NCBI RefSeq assembly: GCF_963576545.1
Contig: NC_083651.1
Location: 20,510,748-20,574,747, forward strand
From: Limanda limanda
Taxonomy: Eukaryota > Chordata > Actinopteri > Pleuronectiformes > Pleuronectidae
Direction: 5' to 3'
Length of the DNA stretch: 64,000 nt
Below the pieces are notes generated by a model. That model was not told the origin of the DNA. It made no database searches and saw only the letters and a program-made list of their open reading frames with translations. Both the position numbers and the translations under genes were made by a program. The number at the start of each line of letters is the position of its first letter. Position 1 is the stretch's first letter. This document shows positions 1-14,600 of this stretch, piece by piece.

Positions 1-3000
1 TCAGTTTACATACATTTCTTCTGACTTCTTGAGCAGGGGATTTCTACTTAAGGCTGTAAATATTTGGACAGTGATACATTGTTCAATTTTTTTTGGCTCG
101 CTGCTCAGCATACTCAACCAGAGAGGAAACACAGATTGTGAGGTCAGTGGTTCTGCTGGAGGGCAGCCAAAACATAGTTTCTGAGAGAAGACAAATATTA
201 GCTCAAAAAGTTTAATAGACTATGGATCGTAGTTAGTTTTTCTGTTGAGAATAGACTCTGAAACAAATGTAGGAGTTTATATTTGAGATAATATGTGACA
301 TTGTAACACTACTTACTCTGACTGTCATTGTCGTCCAGTTCAGTTCACAAGTGACTTTACTGTATCTATAACGACATTTTCACATTTCTGAAGATAGGTG
401 AGAAGTTCATAGTGTTTGATGCTTATTCAGAGATCATTTTGGTTTGAATTGAGGGTTGCAGCAGAATACCAGAGTCACAGTTTACCATAGTATAACAAAT
501 TGTGGTTACTCCTTTCCTACAACTACTACTCCTGCATTATCTTTGCATTCATTAACCTCTGATTTACACAAATACACTAACGCACACACTCAATGACTTC
601 GGCCTGACCCCATACAGAAACTCACAAATAAATTCACACACCTCGTTTGGCTTTGGGAATTAAAGGTACAGAGAGGATAGAGACGTTTTACCTGTGAAAC
701 ATCAAGGTGCCATGAATCTGTGATAACTTCAGGGTCATTTATCTTACCCTATTATCAGGTTAGATAAGTATGACCAATACAACAATAAATACATGAGCAT
801 GTGTACCTGTGTAGAAAAATAGAAAAAGGTTGAAGAAATCATTTCCACTACACATAATGAGTTTCCTCCAAATCCATTATTTTAATGAGTGCATTACGAA
901 GACTATGACCACTCAGGAAGGGAAAATGAGGTGACTGTAATATGTAGGTGGGGTCTGAAAAACAGGGGCCCTCTCTACTGGTTTGACAGTCCACGATCCC
1001 GGATCCCACAACTTCAAATACCTATTTAAACATTCTGATTTGGTTCTAGTGTTAGCTTAAAAATTAGGTTTAGGTAAGTGTAAGGATTGGGGATTTGTTA
1101 TTTAGAACAATTGAGAAGATAAGATCTGGAAATAGAATAAGTATTGGGGATCATGCTTGACCAAGCTGTCATGTTTTTGAAGTAAAAGACAAAGCCCAAA
1201 ACAAACACTGGCTAATGTTTTTTAGTTTTGTTTTTCTTGCCAAACACATATCTTGTTTGTCCGATTAGATTTGCAGATAAAAAGGCTTTGAACTACGAGC
1301 AGTCCACAAGTAAAATTATGAAGTCACATGAAGCACATTTAGTTGGTAGATTCCGCTGCCAGTGTTGACATAATCAAAGGACCTCTGTGCTGCGGAAAGA
1401 TTTTGTTTTTATAACAACATGATCATTTACTCCACCACACAATAACAAGTGCTGGGAATGATAAGAAAGTTGGTCATCTTGGTGTTTCACAATATCAGTG
1501 CAGCGCCACAGTAAAGTGGATTTAAAGACATTATTTCACAACTTTCATCATAGACACCTCATAAAAAACACATGGGTTCTAACTTCTGTGACCTCAGTGG
1601 TGGGTGCGGCCATGAATGAGGGACATATTACACTTGATCGGTGGGGAAAGTAAATGTCTCTTCCACTTTCAATACAAAACCCTGAAGTGAACAAGCCTTA
1701 ATGTCAAGACCTACAAGGTTAATGGGCTGTTTTCTGCTTGAATACATGCTGCCTGGGGAAATGCTCAGATGCCCTGGTTGATGACGCCATCCAAGGTGAA
1801 CACTTTGATTTGTTGTGTCACATGGGTTTTCCCTCATCCTCGGTGTACTTTGTGTGTTTGGTGTTGCATGCGCATGTGTGCCTTTTGTTTGTTGTTGGTT
1901 GAACCTGATCTTCCTTAATAACCACTGCATGTGCACGCGTTTAGTTTGTTGTGTTATCAGCATTAAAGGTTTACTATGGGCTCTTATCGCTAGGGTATGG
2001 CAATATGGGCCGGAATATTATCCCAGTATGTTTTATGTTATTGATCTGTTAGCAATTACCTTGATACACATTTAATACCGCTATGTGTTTTTAATTGAAA
2101 CAATGCAGTAAAACATTTTAGAGACAGAGCCACCATAGTGGTTATACAGGACAATTAAGAACCACTACATTTAGACTCCTCTTCTCTTATCACAGTTAAT
2201 TGTGCTACACTTAAACAGAAGTCAAATTGCAATTCTGCTCTGCTCTGGCCAGGATACTTGTGTTACACATCCCCTTACATTGTTAAATGCCAAATTGACA
2301 TATTCCAAGTGTAAAAATTATCCTATAATTCCTATTTCGTTGTATTTAAATATTTTTCGGTGGCTGGATTATTTAACAATGAAAAATTAGTGCGTATAGC
2401 AACAATTAAAAGATTTGTCTCTGTATTGTATTATGCACAGAGCTGATAGTGTTGCGTTATATTCAAAAGATAAGTTTTGTGGGAGAAACTGAAAAGGGGT
2501 CTGATATGACATGGAGGACACTTGTCACTCACCAACTCTTTGATTAGGGTCCAAATACGCATTCTAATGCTTCTGCTTGTTCCTCTCTTATAGCTTTCAA
2601 CTTTTCAACCTTAACGAATAAATTACAAAAGCGTCCCTGCTTCTGTTTGAGTCACCCCAATGTGCAGTGTCATGCTAGGTCCATTACTAACTGTTCAAGG
2701 CTGCAACACTGGTGACTGTATTGACTTTTTATCTGCTTGGGGGGGGGGGGTGGTCCCTATCTCATATACTGGAAGAGACTATTTGTGTTTCCCATCCTTG
2801 TTGACACAGGTTGTCGGGGACAGATATCAATCGGCTCTTTATCTGAACGTGAACCATGTTTAAATTACGTTGTGTGAACTCGCTCTTCCAGATGTTTCTC
2901 CTCTTTTTGTGTCATTTTAGCATCTTAACAGTCACTCGTTTTCACATAATTTCCCAGGTTCTTGCAAGTGGGTGTCAAGGACAAGGTTCACTTTATTTCT

Positions 3001-4899
3001 TCCTGGATAGTTCCTACAAAGTACAAAAAATCAGCAACAGACTGTTGTAGCCCGATCAGATCAGTGATGAATAATTACATGCATCTGAAAATACAGTTTT
3101 TATTGTATTGAATCTTATGTTGTGATGTAGAAGAATTTTTAAGATTGTTTTATTGTCTCTACCCACTATGCTCACAAACACGTGCTGCTGCTCTGACAGA
3201 TGATGTCTACAGCAGTCACAAATGGATTTTCCGTCCCCGTCCTCTGATTGGACTGAAACACCAGCCTCGTTTTCTCCCTCTCTCGCGCCTCCCTTATCTT
3301 CCCCTTATTCCCCGTATTTCCGCCTCCCTCCATTCCCTCTTCTGTCTCCCCTTCCTCTCGCATACATTTCACTGGAGCTTTGTCTCTGTCACAATAATTT
3401 GTCACAAGTGTTTGATGAGCCATAGTAGAAGGAAATGGGATGATCACACGATCAGGCTCAATGGCAAACATTTGGCAAATGCCATCCGACAGCCTTGCGT
3501 TTATATTGTAGCTGTTGGTTGTTTTCTGTCAGTATCTATCAGAAGACGTTTTACTTCCTTCCCTGGACTTTTTGTTTCCTGTTTTCACTTCAAAAGACTT
3601 GAATCCCTTGTCCCGTGTTTCCCTTCTCCTCCTCTCAGTTCCCTCCTCTCTCTCTCTCTCTTCCCTCCTTCTTTTGCAACCACCCACCTGGCTCTCCAGG
3701 TGCACTGGCCATTGGCAAGCAGTCATGCCTTCCCTCTGCTGCTGAAAAATGAAGACAAATTCTGCCAAATAATATGCTCATTGTGCTTAACGTCCATTTC
3801 AGGGCCCAGTGGAACGAGGGGAAATGGCACATTTGCACGTTTGAGTTCTCAATCTAACAGCCAAGCCACCACGATAGCTTCAACTCTATTTTTACAGCTA
3901 GTTTCACATTTATGTATAACAATTTTCCGGTTATCACGCCGATTCTCCAGTTTGTTTGTAAAGGGTTTTTGAAAAATTATTTTTGTTGAGGAATGCAGTC
4001 AGCTGCATTCGTTTAAGTGTTTGTTTCTCCAGAGCGAGCGAGCACCACGCCGCCACCGCCCTTCATCCCGACTCTGCCAAGTACAGTCTGTTAAAGCCAC
4101 GGTGAGACGGCTGAGGGGGAGAATTAAATGACTATAACGCATCAGGAATGTGGGCCATTTACTCTCAATAGACAGCAGTGTGTTATTTCTCCCTGACAAT
4201 TTGCAGATGCTTTTAGAAGTGATTGCAGCCCCCTCCATCAGGGGAGCCGCATAAAGAAAGCAGACGGATTAGTCTCCTCTAAGGTTGTTTGAATGTTTGT
4301 TACTTCCAGGAGCAGGCTGCTGAGGGGGAGAGATACAGTATGCATGAAGGCTCCTGTGCCTGGAAGATTCTGTCCCTCGCACTCGGTCACAGCTGTGCCA
4401 AGAGCCCCCCTGCTCATGTGGCCGAGCTGTACATGAGATTCGAAGTCTCTGGTGGTCCGGGACTGGCTCATTAACCCTCTTTTCATTTTCATCCTTTCTT
4501 TCCCTCCCCCTCTTATATTCTATCTCAGCTTTTTTTTCTTTTTCTCAGTGGTCTCCCGCCCTTTCTTGCGTCTTTCCACCCCCCACCCCCCCGATCTCTC
4601 TTCATATCCTCGCCCCCTTCAAACCTTTGAACGAGAGAAGCTGAACTGATTTCTTGCCAAGCCGCTGCTAGTGGCTATTGTGCGCACTGCCACAGAATGA
4701 ATGGGTTCTTGGGCTATTGAGTGTGTGTCACCACAGCTCACATTGGCAGCGCCATTCTGTTTTACTTTATTTTAGCCCCCACCGTGCACAACAACATACC
4801 ATCTGTTTTAGACTGCTTGTTTATTTGTTGTACATGGTTAAGTTTAACCTGTTAACCTCCATTGTGAGTCTACAGTATATTTGTGTCAGTCAAAATGGT

Positions 4900-5055
4900 T
4901 TATTACCTATGTGTCTGTTTGATTGGACGATTATGCTAAAACTGCTGAATCGATTTCCATGAAATCTGGAGTAGGGGTTGGACATTACCCTTGAATTTTG
5001 GAGCTGATCCAGAAATGTTATTTTTTTTCACTTTCTCTAACATAGCGAGGTAAGG
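4900..5055 (+). repeat. Fragment of a teleost dispersed repeat (family A)
   Basis: The stretch contains a phrase about an incomplete match at a Ctg-aatcgatttccatga core, followed by ggagctgatccagaaatg and a T-rich run ending in cactttctctaacatagcg. This wording is typical of a very common ray-finned fish repeat. Other pieces of what I read as the same family lie at 62215-62510 (same orientation) and, reversed, at 31089-31376, 31465-31760 and 60575-60745. The family name is not assigned; the identification is from memory of fish genomes. Confidence 0.55.
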
Positions 5056-5881
5056 CAGTTGCCTTCGTGCAGGTAGATGATCGCAGAACGTAGTTTAAGT
5101 TTTGCTAAAAATTACGAGAGGGAACACAGATATTCACACTGTAGTGCCTCAAACTAGGGTTAGCCGCTCTTAAAGCAGCATTACAGGGATTTTTCCTCTT
5201 ACTGAATTGAATTTATTCCGAATGACTAATAAAAGTTATAACAGTACATTTTACCTTTAAATTCCCAAACAATGGATAAACAACCTTGTAGCAGTTGTGA
5301 CGGCTGCAATGAAGTGAAAGCTTTTTGTTTGAAATCCCTTATAATGTTGTCAATAACTTCTATCAAATTGTTCGCACTAAAGCAAATCCTGACAAGCATC
5401 ACTGCTCAGACCTCAGGTCAAGGTAATGTTTTGAAGGGAATGCTGCGTGTATATTTGAATTAGGAGAAAGCTCGACCAACTAAGTTCTCCCCAAAGATTC
5501 TCCACGGCCTCCTTATTACCACTCCGCAACTACTTGGTCATGGAAATATTCAGTACCATTATACTCTAAACTGTTGTATTCCCTCAGAAATCAGTACTTA
5601 GTTTGGACTACAGCCTATTTTTAATAGCCATTAATCATTAATGTAGTTAAATGATTCCCTCACCCATTCATTATGTAGTTGGAGGTTAGCAGAGCCTTTG
5701 ACCAGCTGCTTGATGCCAGCCCAGAGCTTGGCTTCTTAACCACCGAAGACTTGGTGCTTCAAAGGTCAGCCTCAGGCGGGCTCACTATCTACATCTAAAT
5801 TCTTCCCTTGCTGTGCCCCCAAAGGCCTGTGTTGCCCCAAAGGAGGCAAACATGCTTATTTATTAATTTCCTCTGTCTCAG

Positions 5882-6000
5882 ACTGTGACAAGAATCCCTC
5901 ATTTAGCTGGTTCTGCATGGCAGCATCTGTCTGCGCCTGAGCTCATGCAGCTGGAGAGGACCCAAGCGATGTTTGAGGCTCGCGAAATGTGCAATGAGCA
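5882..6000 (+). other. Candidate cryptic or alternative exon in the 5' pkp4 intron
   Basis: A 119-nt segment sits between a strong acceptor (pyrimidine-rich tract ending ctctgtctcag) and a consensus donor (gtaagt at 6001). One frame is open throughout (40 codons), but it does not fit pkp4. The next pkp4 exon at 8700 needs an upstream exon ending in phase 1. Entered in that phase, this segment hits TGA after about 18 codons; read in its own open frame, it throws exon 8700 out of frame. It could be a poison exon, a non-coding alternative exon, or chance. Confidence 0.25.
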
Positions 6001-8699
6001 GTAAGTTGCCAACTGTATACCGGTCCACTGGGATTCACTCTTGAGTGATCTTCACCAATGTGAGGATTTACACAAACATGGGCGCGCTGATCAAGAAAAT
6101 CTGCAACTTTGTTTGACAAACAAGGGAACTGAAGAAATAGGAAAATCTCTTTGTCTTTAGTTATTTTTCAGCTTCAATTAAAAATGTAGTACACAGCCCA
6201 TTCATGCCACCTGTAGAACGTTATCAACATAATGCTTTTTTTTTAATAAAAAGGGGTTTTGTCAAGTCGGAATGACATTCTGAGCCCTTAATCTGGGCTG
6301 AATGTATTATTTAGTCAGGATGTGGTCTCTTTTCCAGCACTAGCCCTTAGTTAATTTGGTAGAAACTTTGCAGCTGATTATCCATCTCCTCCACAGCAGT
6401 ACTCCAATGAATGGGGTCATTTTCATCCACTTACGCCTTGTTTTTCCTCTTAATTCTTCTTTGTTTTATTGCAGTTTTATTCAACCTATTTGAAATGCCC
6501 TGTGTACTCCAGTCCTTGATCCGAGGAGAGTGGAGACTGATTGTCTCTTCATCCTGTCAGCAACAGGCTTCACTTGTAAGCTGTAAAATGCAGGACGTTC
6601 ACACAGTCACAGCTAAATGGGCTTTTAGGAACACATGGATGAGCTGAATGTCGGTAATCAACGCAGAGTGTCTGCAATGATCGGTGTGGGTGTTGCACCA
6701 CATGCTACTTTATGAAAGGGTGGAAGAAAGCTAATCACATTTACTTTCATCACTAGTATTACTTGTAAGTTTTTTTAGTACTTTAATTAATTTGAATAAG
6801 AACAAAAGCCAATGCTGAAGTATGCAAGTTAATACGTTGACATGATGATGCACTTCATTTTGTACTCTAAAGTTGTATATTAATTGTATCATATAACATT
6901 GTCGTCATCATCATGTGTTTTCCTTGACCCCATTCTTTAAAGCTGTAGCACGGTAATTCAGAGTACATTTGAACTCGCCTGCATACATTCAGTCCTACTT
7001 TTACTTGAGTCAAATATTAGACTATATGTAAAATAATTATGTTGTGGTTACAGTATCTGGCTGTTACAGTTAATATCTTTTATTCTTAGACATACACAAA
7101 TGGTGATTTCAGTACTTTGAGGTTTGACCTAAACTCAATGTTAAGACTGACAACATCTGAAGATGTTTTCTCGTGAAAAGCGAACACCGATGCAGTATGT
7201 GCTTTGTGTGCATTGAATTAGTTTTATTATTTATATTCTGCTTTGGTAAGAGATGAGGGTGTGGAGTCACTGCCTGTCTTGGCTTCTTTACATCCAAGTA
7301 TTCCGAGGATCCAATAATGCTGTTACCTCATTTTGCTGTGTGTGTCTCACATCTGCCCAGAGTCTGAGTCAGACAGGACTTGCTGCTTCATGCTGTCCCC
7401 ACAGCCTGTTGTTATAGTGATCTGTCTGGAGGGGGGTTTTAATTGCAGCACTCACCTGTGTGTTGCTTGTTCTCAGCCCTGGCAGATCAGCCTGTTGCTG
7501 ATTAGAGGCTCAGGCTGCTTCCTGTATCGCACATTTACCAACACCTGCTCTGATTGGTTCACATTCATGTTTGCTCTGGTTTGGTGGCCCAGTATTCACT
7601 ATTTGCTCCTGTCTATTTGTTCCCCACATGTTAAAGAGCACACCAATGCAAAATTGGTGCAGGTCTTTATAAAACGCAAGCTCAATTTGTGTGTCAAGAA
7701 TTTAAGAAGAAAGATTTTCCATGACAGTTATAGTTCATTTCCGCTCATATTGTGTTACTCAGCCTCCCAGCATTTACAGTGCATGGTCTTGAACAAAGTT
7801 ATCTCTGTGTGTCAAGCTCATGTAACCAGATAGGGAATTGGAAAATAAACAAAAAATATATTTTTAGGATGAGAAAATAAAATCAAGAAGAGAATGACAT
7901 AGTTTGTTATTCTACGGTCTCATACTTACTGGCTACCACTAGAGTGCGATTATAGTGTTTGGGTCGTTCTCATGTCAACTCCATGTTATCTGAATTAGAA
8001 ATGATACATGCTATTTGTAATTAGTTTTATTTTTTATTAAAGCTAATTAACTTGGCTGACTGATCAGATTTGGCAGAAGTTGTTTTCGACATCAGACTTC
8101 ACTGTCATACACGTAAAGGGTCAGCGATGCAATATTGTCTTTTTATTTATTTTCTTACCTTCTATTCTTGTTTCTGTTAATTTCCATAATTTATTAAAAT
8201 TAATTCTTAAACCTGATCCTTGCTTGAGAGAGGTTACGGTGAACATCAAGTCTTCTTTTTTTTGGAAGGGTTGCATTACTGTTGTATGATAATGCAGTGC
8301 AGACTTTGCAATTGAGGTGAACTCCATTACCATGCTAGAGTGGCAACAATTAAAGGAGACGTTTTGCTTAATATGATTGAAAACCTAACTCATGCAAGTA
8401 TCAAGTCTCTTAAAATATCATATTCATTTAATAAATTAACTTGATACAAAACAACCCTACTCCACCCCCATGTTATAATCGATGCTGCTAGCCAGAGAGA
8501 ATTGGAGCAAATAAGCTGGAAGTCATTCAATGTCTTGCTCACTGACAGTTTGACATTATACAAGACAGTTGATTAACATCTATTTGTCTCACAGGCTCCA
8601 AACCATTTAAACCTCACTTATCAGTCTGTCTGTGGAATCACTGGACCATTTTGTGACTAACTACATATCCACTAACCTCTCTTCCATGCCCCTCTTCAG

Positions 8700-11600
8700 G
8701 AATACGGAGCTCATACGCAAGTCAACACAGCCAGCTGGGTCAGGACTTAAGGTCCGCCATGTCCCCAGATCGCCACATTGCGCCTATCTACGAGGATCGG
8801 ACTTTCCAGGGCCCGTTGTACCGTAGCCCCAGCCACCCCCAGCAGGGCACCCTCTACAGGAGCACATCAGGTTGGTCCCGCCTTACTATTTGATGACAGA
8901 CCATTCAGGGGTCTGGACCAACAGAACAACATTTTGTCTGAACGAAAGAGGTTGTCCTGGTCTGGATTCAACTGAGTTGGTTGTTGACAGTGTGGGAATA
9001 TTTGTTTGGATTGGTTGGACTTTAGTCAGAATAAAAGTGGTGAAGGGATAGAAGTGGAAGAAGCACACAGAATTGCTTTCATACTTCTGAAGATATGTTT
9101 GGCATTGGAAGGAATTAAAAAAGTGAAGCAGTTCATACATTTTCTCAATTTAAACCACCTGCCAAATTGACAACACACCAATGTCAAATGTACGCCCATC
9201 TACAAACCAATGAATGTCAAGTGAAGGTAGATGTGGCCCACATAGGCGAGGAAAGGACATATCTGTACCTTACAAAGCTCTTTAGTGAGCTCCCTGAATC
9301 TGTCTGCACGATCATATTGAACAATAATCAGAAGACTGTATGTTTGGAGGATTTAATCCAAAATATGCAATGTCAAACAATCAGTCATTTTTCTGGACCA
9401 GTGCCAGGCCACAATAGTCAAATTGTACCATTTGCTGCCTGTTAGTGCGGTCATTACTTTGAACTTGATATTGTCTGTGTGATTTTGATCTTAACTTCAT
9501 CTTCAGTAAACAACATACTCATTATCTCATTGGATGCTACATCGTACTGCGACTGCAAGGCTGACATTTGTATTAAATACAAATATATATATGTTGGGAA
9601 TTTGAGTGTTGGAGAGGTGTTGTTTTCAGGGGAAGTCACATGATTCACTAAATGAGGTTAACTTTGGTGATTGCTCTCCCCCGGTTGGATATATGCTGTC
9701 GAATAAAAAAGCTCCGCAGTGCAAAAGAAAGGTGAGGAAAATGTTGCTGTCGAGAAATAAACAACACAGTGTTTTGTTTTGATTGTGTGACAAATCAGAC
9801 TGTAAATTATTCCCAAACCCACCAGAAACTCATTTTAGTTTCCTTATTTACCTCCATTTTCTCTCTTTATTGCTGGTGCTGTCTCTAAATCTTCATGCAG
9901 GGCCGTCATGCAGGTTAAGATAAAACCCTTTTCAAAGCAATTCTTCCCTCGCAATTTTTGTTGTTTTTTAAGCAGACACATTTTTGAATCAGAAGTACTT
10001 ATATTTTATTCATCTTGCAGAGATAAACCCTTTGTCTTCTTTTTAATTAGGGACCCTTGATGTATTGGTTTATTGTCTGTCTTGGGGAGCACCATTTAGC
10101 GTCCTTTAGGGCAACATGCTTTATCTCTTTATTTTTTTGCTTTTGCTATTTTCGTCTCAGTCACTCTCTCCTTCACTGCCGCCCTTCCCTCCCTCCCTCC
10201 ACTGTGAGACAGAAAGGGTGAGACATGAGTTAATAGGCAGGTACTGATATGTCATCCTGCCACAAAGAGGTCCATTACGTGTGTGTCGTACTGAGAATGA
10301 GAAGAAGGATGTGGGGCCAGGGGACAGCTTGGTTACCCACATCCACTGTCTCCTCTCCGCCAGCTCTCCTGATGTTGGCATTCTCCTCTCATCATCCCGC
10401 CTGCGTCGGACACACATGCTTCGTTTGCACCGACGCTCGCACACGCACCATTCAGCCCTATCTCCTTCAGCACACCGGCGACCTGCCTAGACCTATGAGT
10501 TCACTAATAAATGCTATTGATGCAGCAAAGAAGCCCCAGCAGACAATGAGCAATGTGTTTACGCCGGCTATATTGGGAAAATACAAGTGGGGTGGAGCCG
10601 GGGGGAGTGTTCAATATGGACTCTTTGTACGAGCAGGCTCATTTGAAAAATCCAATTTGATCCTGGAGTATTCTTTGTTGGGTTGTAAAGTAATATTTCA
10701 ATGGCCCCTTTCTACCATCGGCTTTTCGTGCAATCTTTGACTTTTTTTGTGCAGTTGGGAACAATTTAGATTTTTTACATTTTAAGTTAAATAGAAATAT
10801 TGATCACCAGCAAAAAGACGGGGAGTTTCAACCCCAGATTTGAAATTGCAAGGCGACACTGTGTTGTTTCACTTCCTGTGTCTTTGGCTCTGTCGGGGCA
10901 CCTGTTTTGGGATGTAACCATATTGCAGGCTCGTGCTGCCGCCCAAGATAGAAGTGCACCGATGTGAGAAATTGTGTTTTTGGAGCAGCCCCACAAGTTG
11001 ATGTCTCGGCTCCCGGTCGGAGGAGAGTTTGGGCACGCACATGCCCAGTCCTGTTGGAGAGCAGATAGAGATCTGACCAGCGCAGCAGTCACGCTGCCAC
11101 ACATCACGTGGCTCGGGTGAGAAGGAGGGCTAAATCCAACCAGCTTGTTTATGCAGTTCTGTGTTTTTTACGCATTGTATAGCAGAACTAGGTCATAATA
11201 TCACTTGGAGCGGATGGGAAAAAAAACATGGCAAGATGCTGTCAGGCTGAATTTTGGACCTTGTCTGGAGCACTGATGTCTCTGCGTGTTTAGGATGCCT
11301 CCATTTGACTAGTGTTTCTCTGGGTATCTCTGGAGCTGGTCATGGTCTACCATTGTCTCTCTGCTGTGTCTGGCGAAGTTAGCCAAAGAGTCCAGTGGCG
11401 CAAAGGAGCAAGAAGGCGGTGAGAGGAAAGGATTTCTGGATCATCGAGCAGGTTGAGTCCTCCTTGTCCTCTTCTTAAAAAAAGCAGCAGGATCCCTCCG
11501 GCTAAAACAGAGTCTTGTAAAAGCTAAACAACAAGCAAACAGGCCTTTGAAGTGGACTGCTTTCTGCTTTGTGGAAACCATGGGAGCCGTGTTTTATCCT

Positions 11601-14600
11601 CCTCATTTATTGCTTCCAGATTTGAGAATTTGCTGAGTCTGTCCGCTGCATGTTTGTATTTTCAGCTTGGTTAAAAGTTGCCTGCTCCCGGTGTTGCAAA
11701 GCTCAGAGTCGAGCTGAAAAGGTCTGAATGCTGCTAATCTCCACTTTGTTGGCTCACGTGTGTGTTATTGTTTAAACCCTCCCTCTGAACGGTGCTGTTT
11801 TTTTTCTTTTGGTATTTTTTTTTTTGCCCTCAGGGGTGGGGAGTCTCCAGCGGACGTCGAGCCAGCGCAGTGCCATGACCTACCAAAGAAACAACTATGC
11901 TCTTAACACAACGGCCACCTATGCTGATCCGTATCGCTCGGCACAGTACCGGCCCTCCGACCCAAACTACGCTCGCCAGGCTGTTGTTATGGACGATGGG
12001 GCCACTCGCTCACCCTCCATAGACAGCATTCAGAAGGACCCCAGGTAAGCATTGCTCACTTTTGTCTGCTTCCAAACTGCTTGATGTAATCTCGGTTTTA
12101 ACCTGTGTAGAATTATAGACAGACCAGCCGCCCAAAGGGACTGCTTCTGCTTACAAAGCATCCCTGTTCTGCTGCGTGAACAGCGGTGTCCACTTACTAT
12201 TCAAACACAGAGCCCTGCGGATAGTAGCATGCAGCTCCAGCCATTAAACTGGCTCGAGCTCTGCCTTGGCCATTTAACAATAGATTCTCACATGCAGTGA
12301 AGTGCTGTGTTTGCTTTTGTTGTATAGACCTGTGTAAAGTGTACAGACCAGGTTGACCCCTTCAGTAAACCCCCCTGATCTTGAACACTGGGAGCTTTGT
12401 TTACACGCTGTAGTGTTACTACTTGACGTGATTGCACCAGGGTTACAACCATGACTCAGGTTTATTAAATATCCTCTAGAATATTTGTCCAGGAAAAGAT
12501 TTCTATGTAATTTCAATCTTTGGAAGCAGTTTGGTCTGTCATGGGTTCTGTCTGGGTGCTCACTCCAGGAGCTAAAAGCATTTCTCACACAACTCAAGCA
12601 TCAGTAATTCGGTTTGTGTGATGTGACCGAAAATCCAATATCCTGATAGAAATGGTTTCATTTCCAGATAACCACACATATCGTTACTCATTTCACTATT
12701 ACTGTTTTCAACTGTGTAAATTGAGGCTGTGTCTTTGTAGATGTAAGTTGATACTTTCTCATTTTTGTGTTGTGAGCAAACACCTCTCGTAACTTCTGAG
12801 TATTGGGTTTGTTTTGTGCACTCGACTGCACCTTCTGTGGCTCCGTTTCCTGGACTCTCTCCATCCTGTTTGACATGATTCTTGCATAGTTGGTAAAAAA
12901 AGAGGTCTGTCGAGTTTATGGCTGTTTTGAAGTATGGTCTGCGGCATTATTTGAAGTGTGGCTTTTATTGTCATACTCAAACTATATCCATTCAATAGAA
13001 GCAGCTCCTCTTTTAAGTACGAGTTCCTTGTTTTTGTCTTGGCTGGTTGGAGTCTGTCTCTGTCTTTATTTAATTCAAGAGCAGCCAAGAAATTATAGAT
13101 TGCATAATCATTCTTAACTGCAAACAAAAAGGGAGTAATTCAATTATGACAAGCGGATTGTAACTTATAACTGATTGTAGAAGTGTATGTGTAATTTTCT
13201 AAACCTCCTCCTGAGCCATTATTAATATTTTTACCTCTGTCTTCATGCTGACACTTTTCTATCTCACCTGCTTCTAGAGAGTTTGCTTGGCGCGACCCAG
13301 AGCTGACGGAGGTGATTCACATGCTACAGCATCACTTCGCCTCGGTGCAGGCCAACGCAGCCGCCTATCTGCAGCACCTGTGCTTTGGCGATAATCGAAT
13401 CAAGATTGAGGTAGGCATTGTTCTGACCCCTCACTGTGTTTTTTTTTAGTGTGACGTTATTCAGCCATTGTATTTTATGATAATTATTACATGTGTTATG
13501 TTGACTCATGCTACATTATTTTGAGTATGGAAGCTCTAGCCATTTGTTTTATTGCACTCAAATGCAGCAACGTAGCTATAAATTGATCAGATGAGTTGTG
13601 AACAAAATCCCAAAGTAAGTTATATTCATTTGAGAAACGGAAAGAAAGGCTTTAGCTGTGCAATGAGATTTATAGCAAATAAATAAACTGGCCTGGTCCC
13701 TCTGAAAGGATTTATTGCTATAAATGCCATCAGTAGATAATGAGTACTGAAGCATCAGTGCTTAAGCAATATTTTACTCTTTTAGCTGCTGGAAGTCGTG
13801 CTAGTTTAAACTAATTTGTTTACAGTTTTAAATAAATCTGAGGGATCCTGAAACTATTAATGGGAGAGGAAATAAGAAAAACCAAAGTATATAGTAATAA
13901 TGCATTATTCAGTTTCCCTCTAATCATTATGTTTTTAGTCAGATATGGGATTATTTGGACATTTATTGAAATTAAACCATGTGGGAAGTTTAGAGGGAAT
14001 AATCACTGTTTGGTTGAGCTGTTAAGAACTTGTTGATGTTTAAGTATTTGTGTAAAAGTAGAGGGAGTGTAATTTTATTCTCAGATGACAAAACAACAAC
14101 ATTAGGACATCAAGACTATGAAAAGCAGGAAGCCTTCTTATTTTAATTTGTTTTGAGTAGAATTTATTCTTTACCCCAGAAGAAAATATCAACTGTAACT
14201 TCTCAAACTGCCACCTCCTGTTTTTCATGCCCTCGTAGAATGGCATCACTTTTCCAAATAATTCTTTGTGTGGTATTTCCTCCTGTTATATGAATTGATG
14301 TCGGTTGCTCTAGTCTGAACCATTTCTCATCTGATTAAGCTGTGTGATCTTCACCTCGTCTGTAGGTGTGTCGGATGGGAGGAATCAAACACCTGGTGGA
14401 CCTGCTAGACCACAAGGTCCTTGAGGTTCAGAAAAACTCGTGTGGAGCCCTGAGGAACCTTGTCTATGGCAAAGCCATGGACGACAATAAGATCGCTGTG
14501 AGGAACGCTGGAGGCGTCCCAGCTCTGCTCCGCCTGCTCAGAAAGACCGTAGATGCAGAAGTGCGGGAGCTTGTCACAGGTAAGACAACTGTTTGTGAGA

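Larger units (their letters stand above)
1..8699. other. Upstream sequence, probably a large 5' intron of pkp4
   Basis: No exon of pkp4 is recognised here, although the first visible exon at 8700 begins in mid-protein (it needs one base from an upstream exon). This stretch is therefore most simply intron. It holds a fish-type dispersed repeat near 4.9-5.05 kb, a pyrimidine-rich stretch at about 3240-3700, a 12-G run at 2739-2750, and a candidate non-canonical exon at 5882-6000, listed separately. The open frames in it are short or low in complexity and match no family I recognise. Confidence 0.6.

Noticed and set aside
3145..3972. A 275-codon plus-strand open frame in the pkp4 5' intron
   Set aside because: It is driven by pyrimidine-rich, low-complexity sequence (Ser/Leu/Pro/Phe rich), has no recognisable domain, no promoter or splice context, and overlaps antisense open frames of the same composition.
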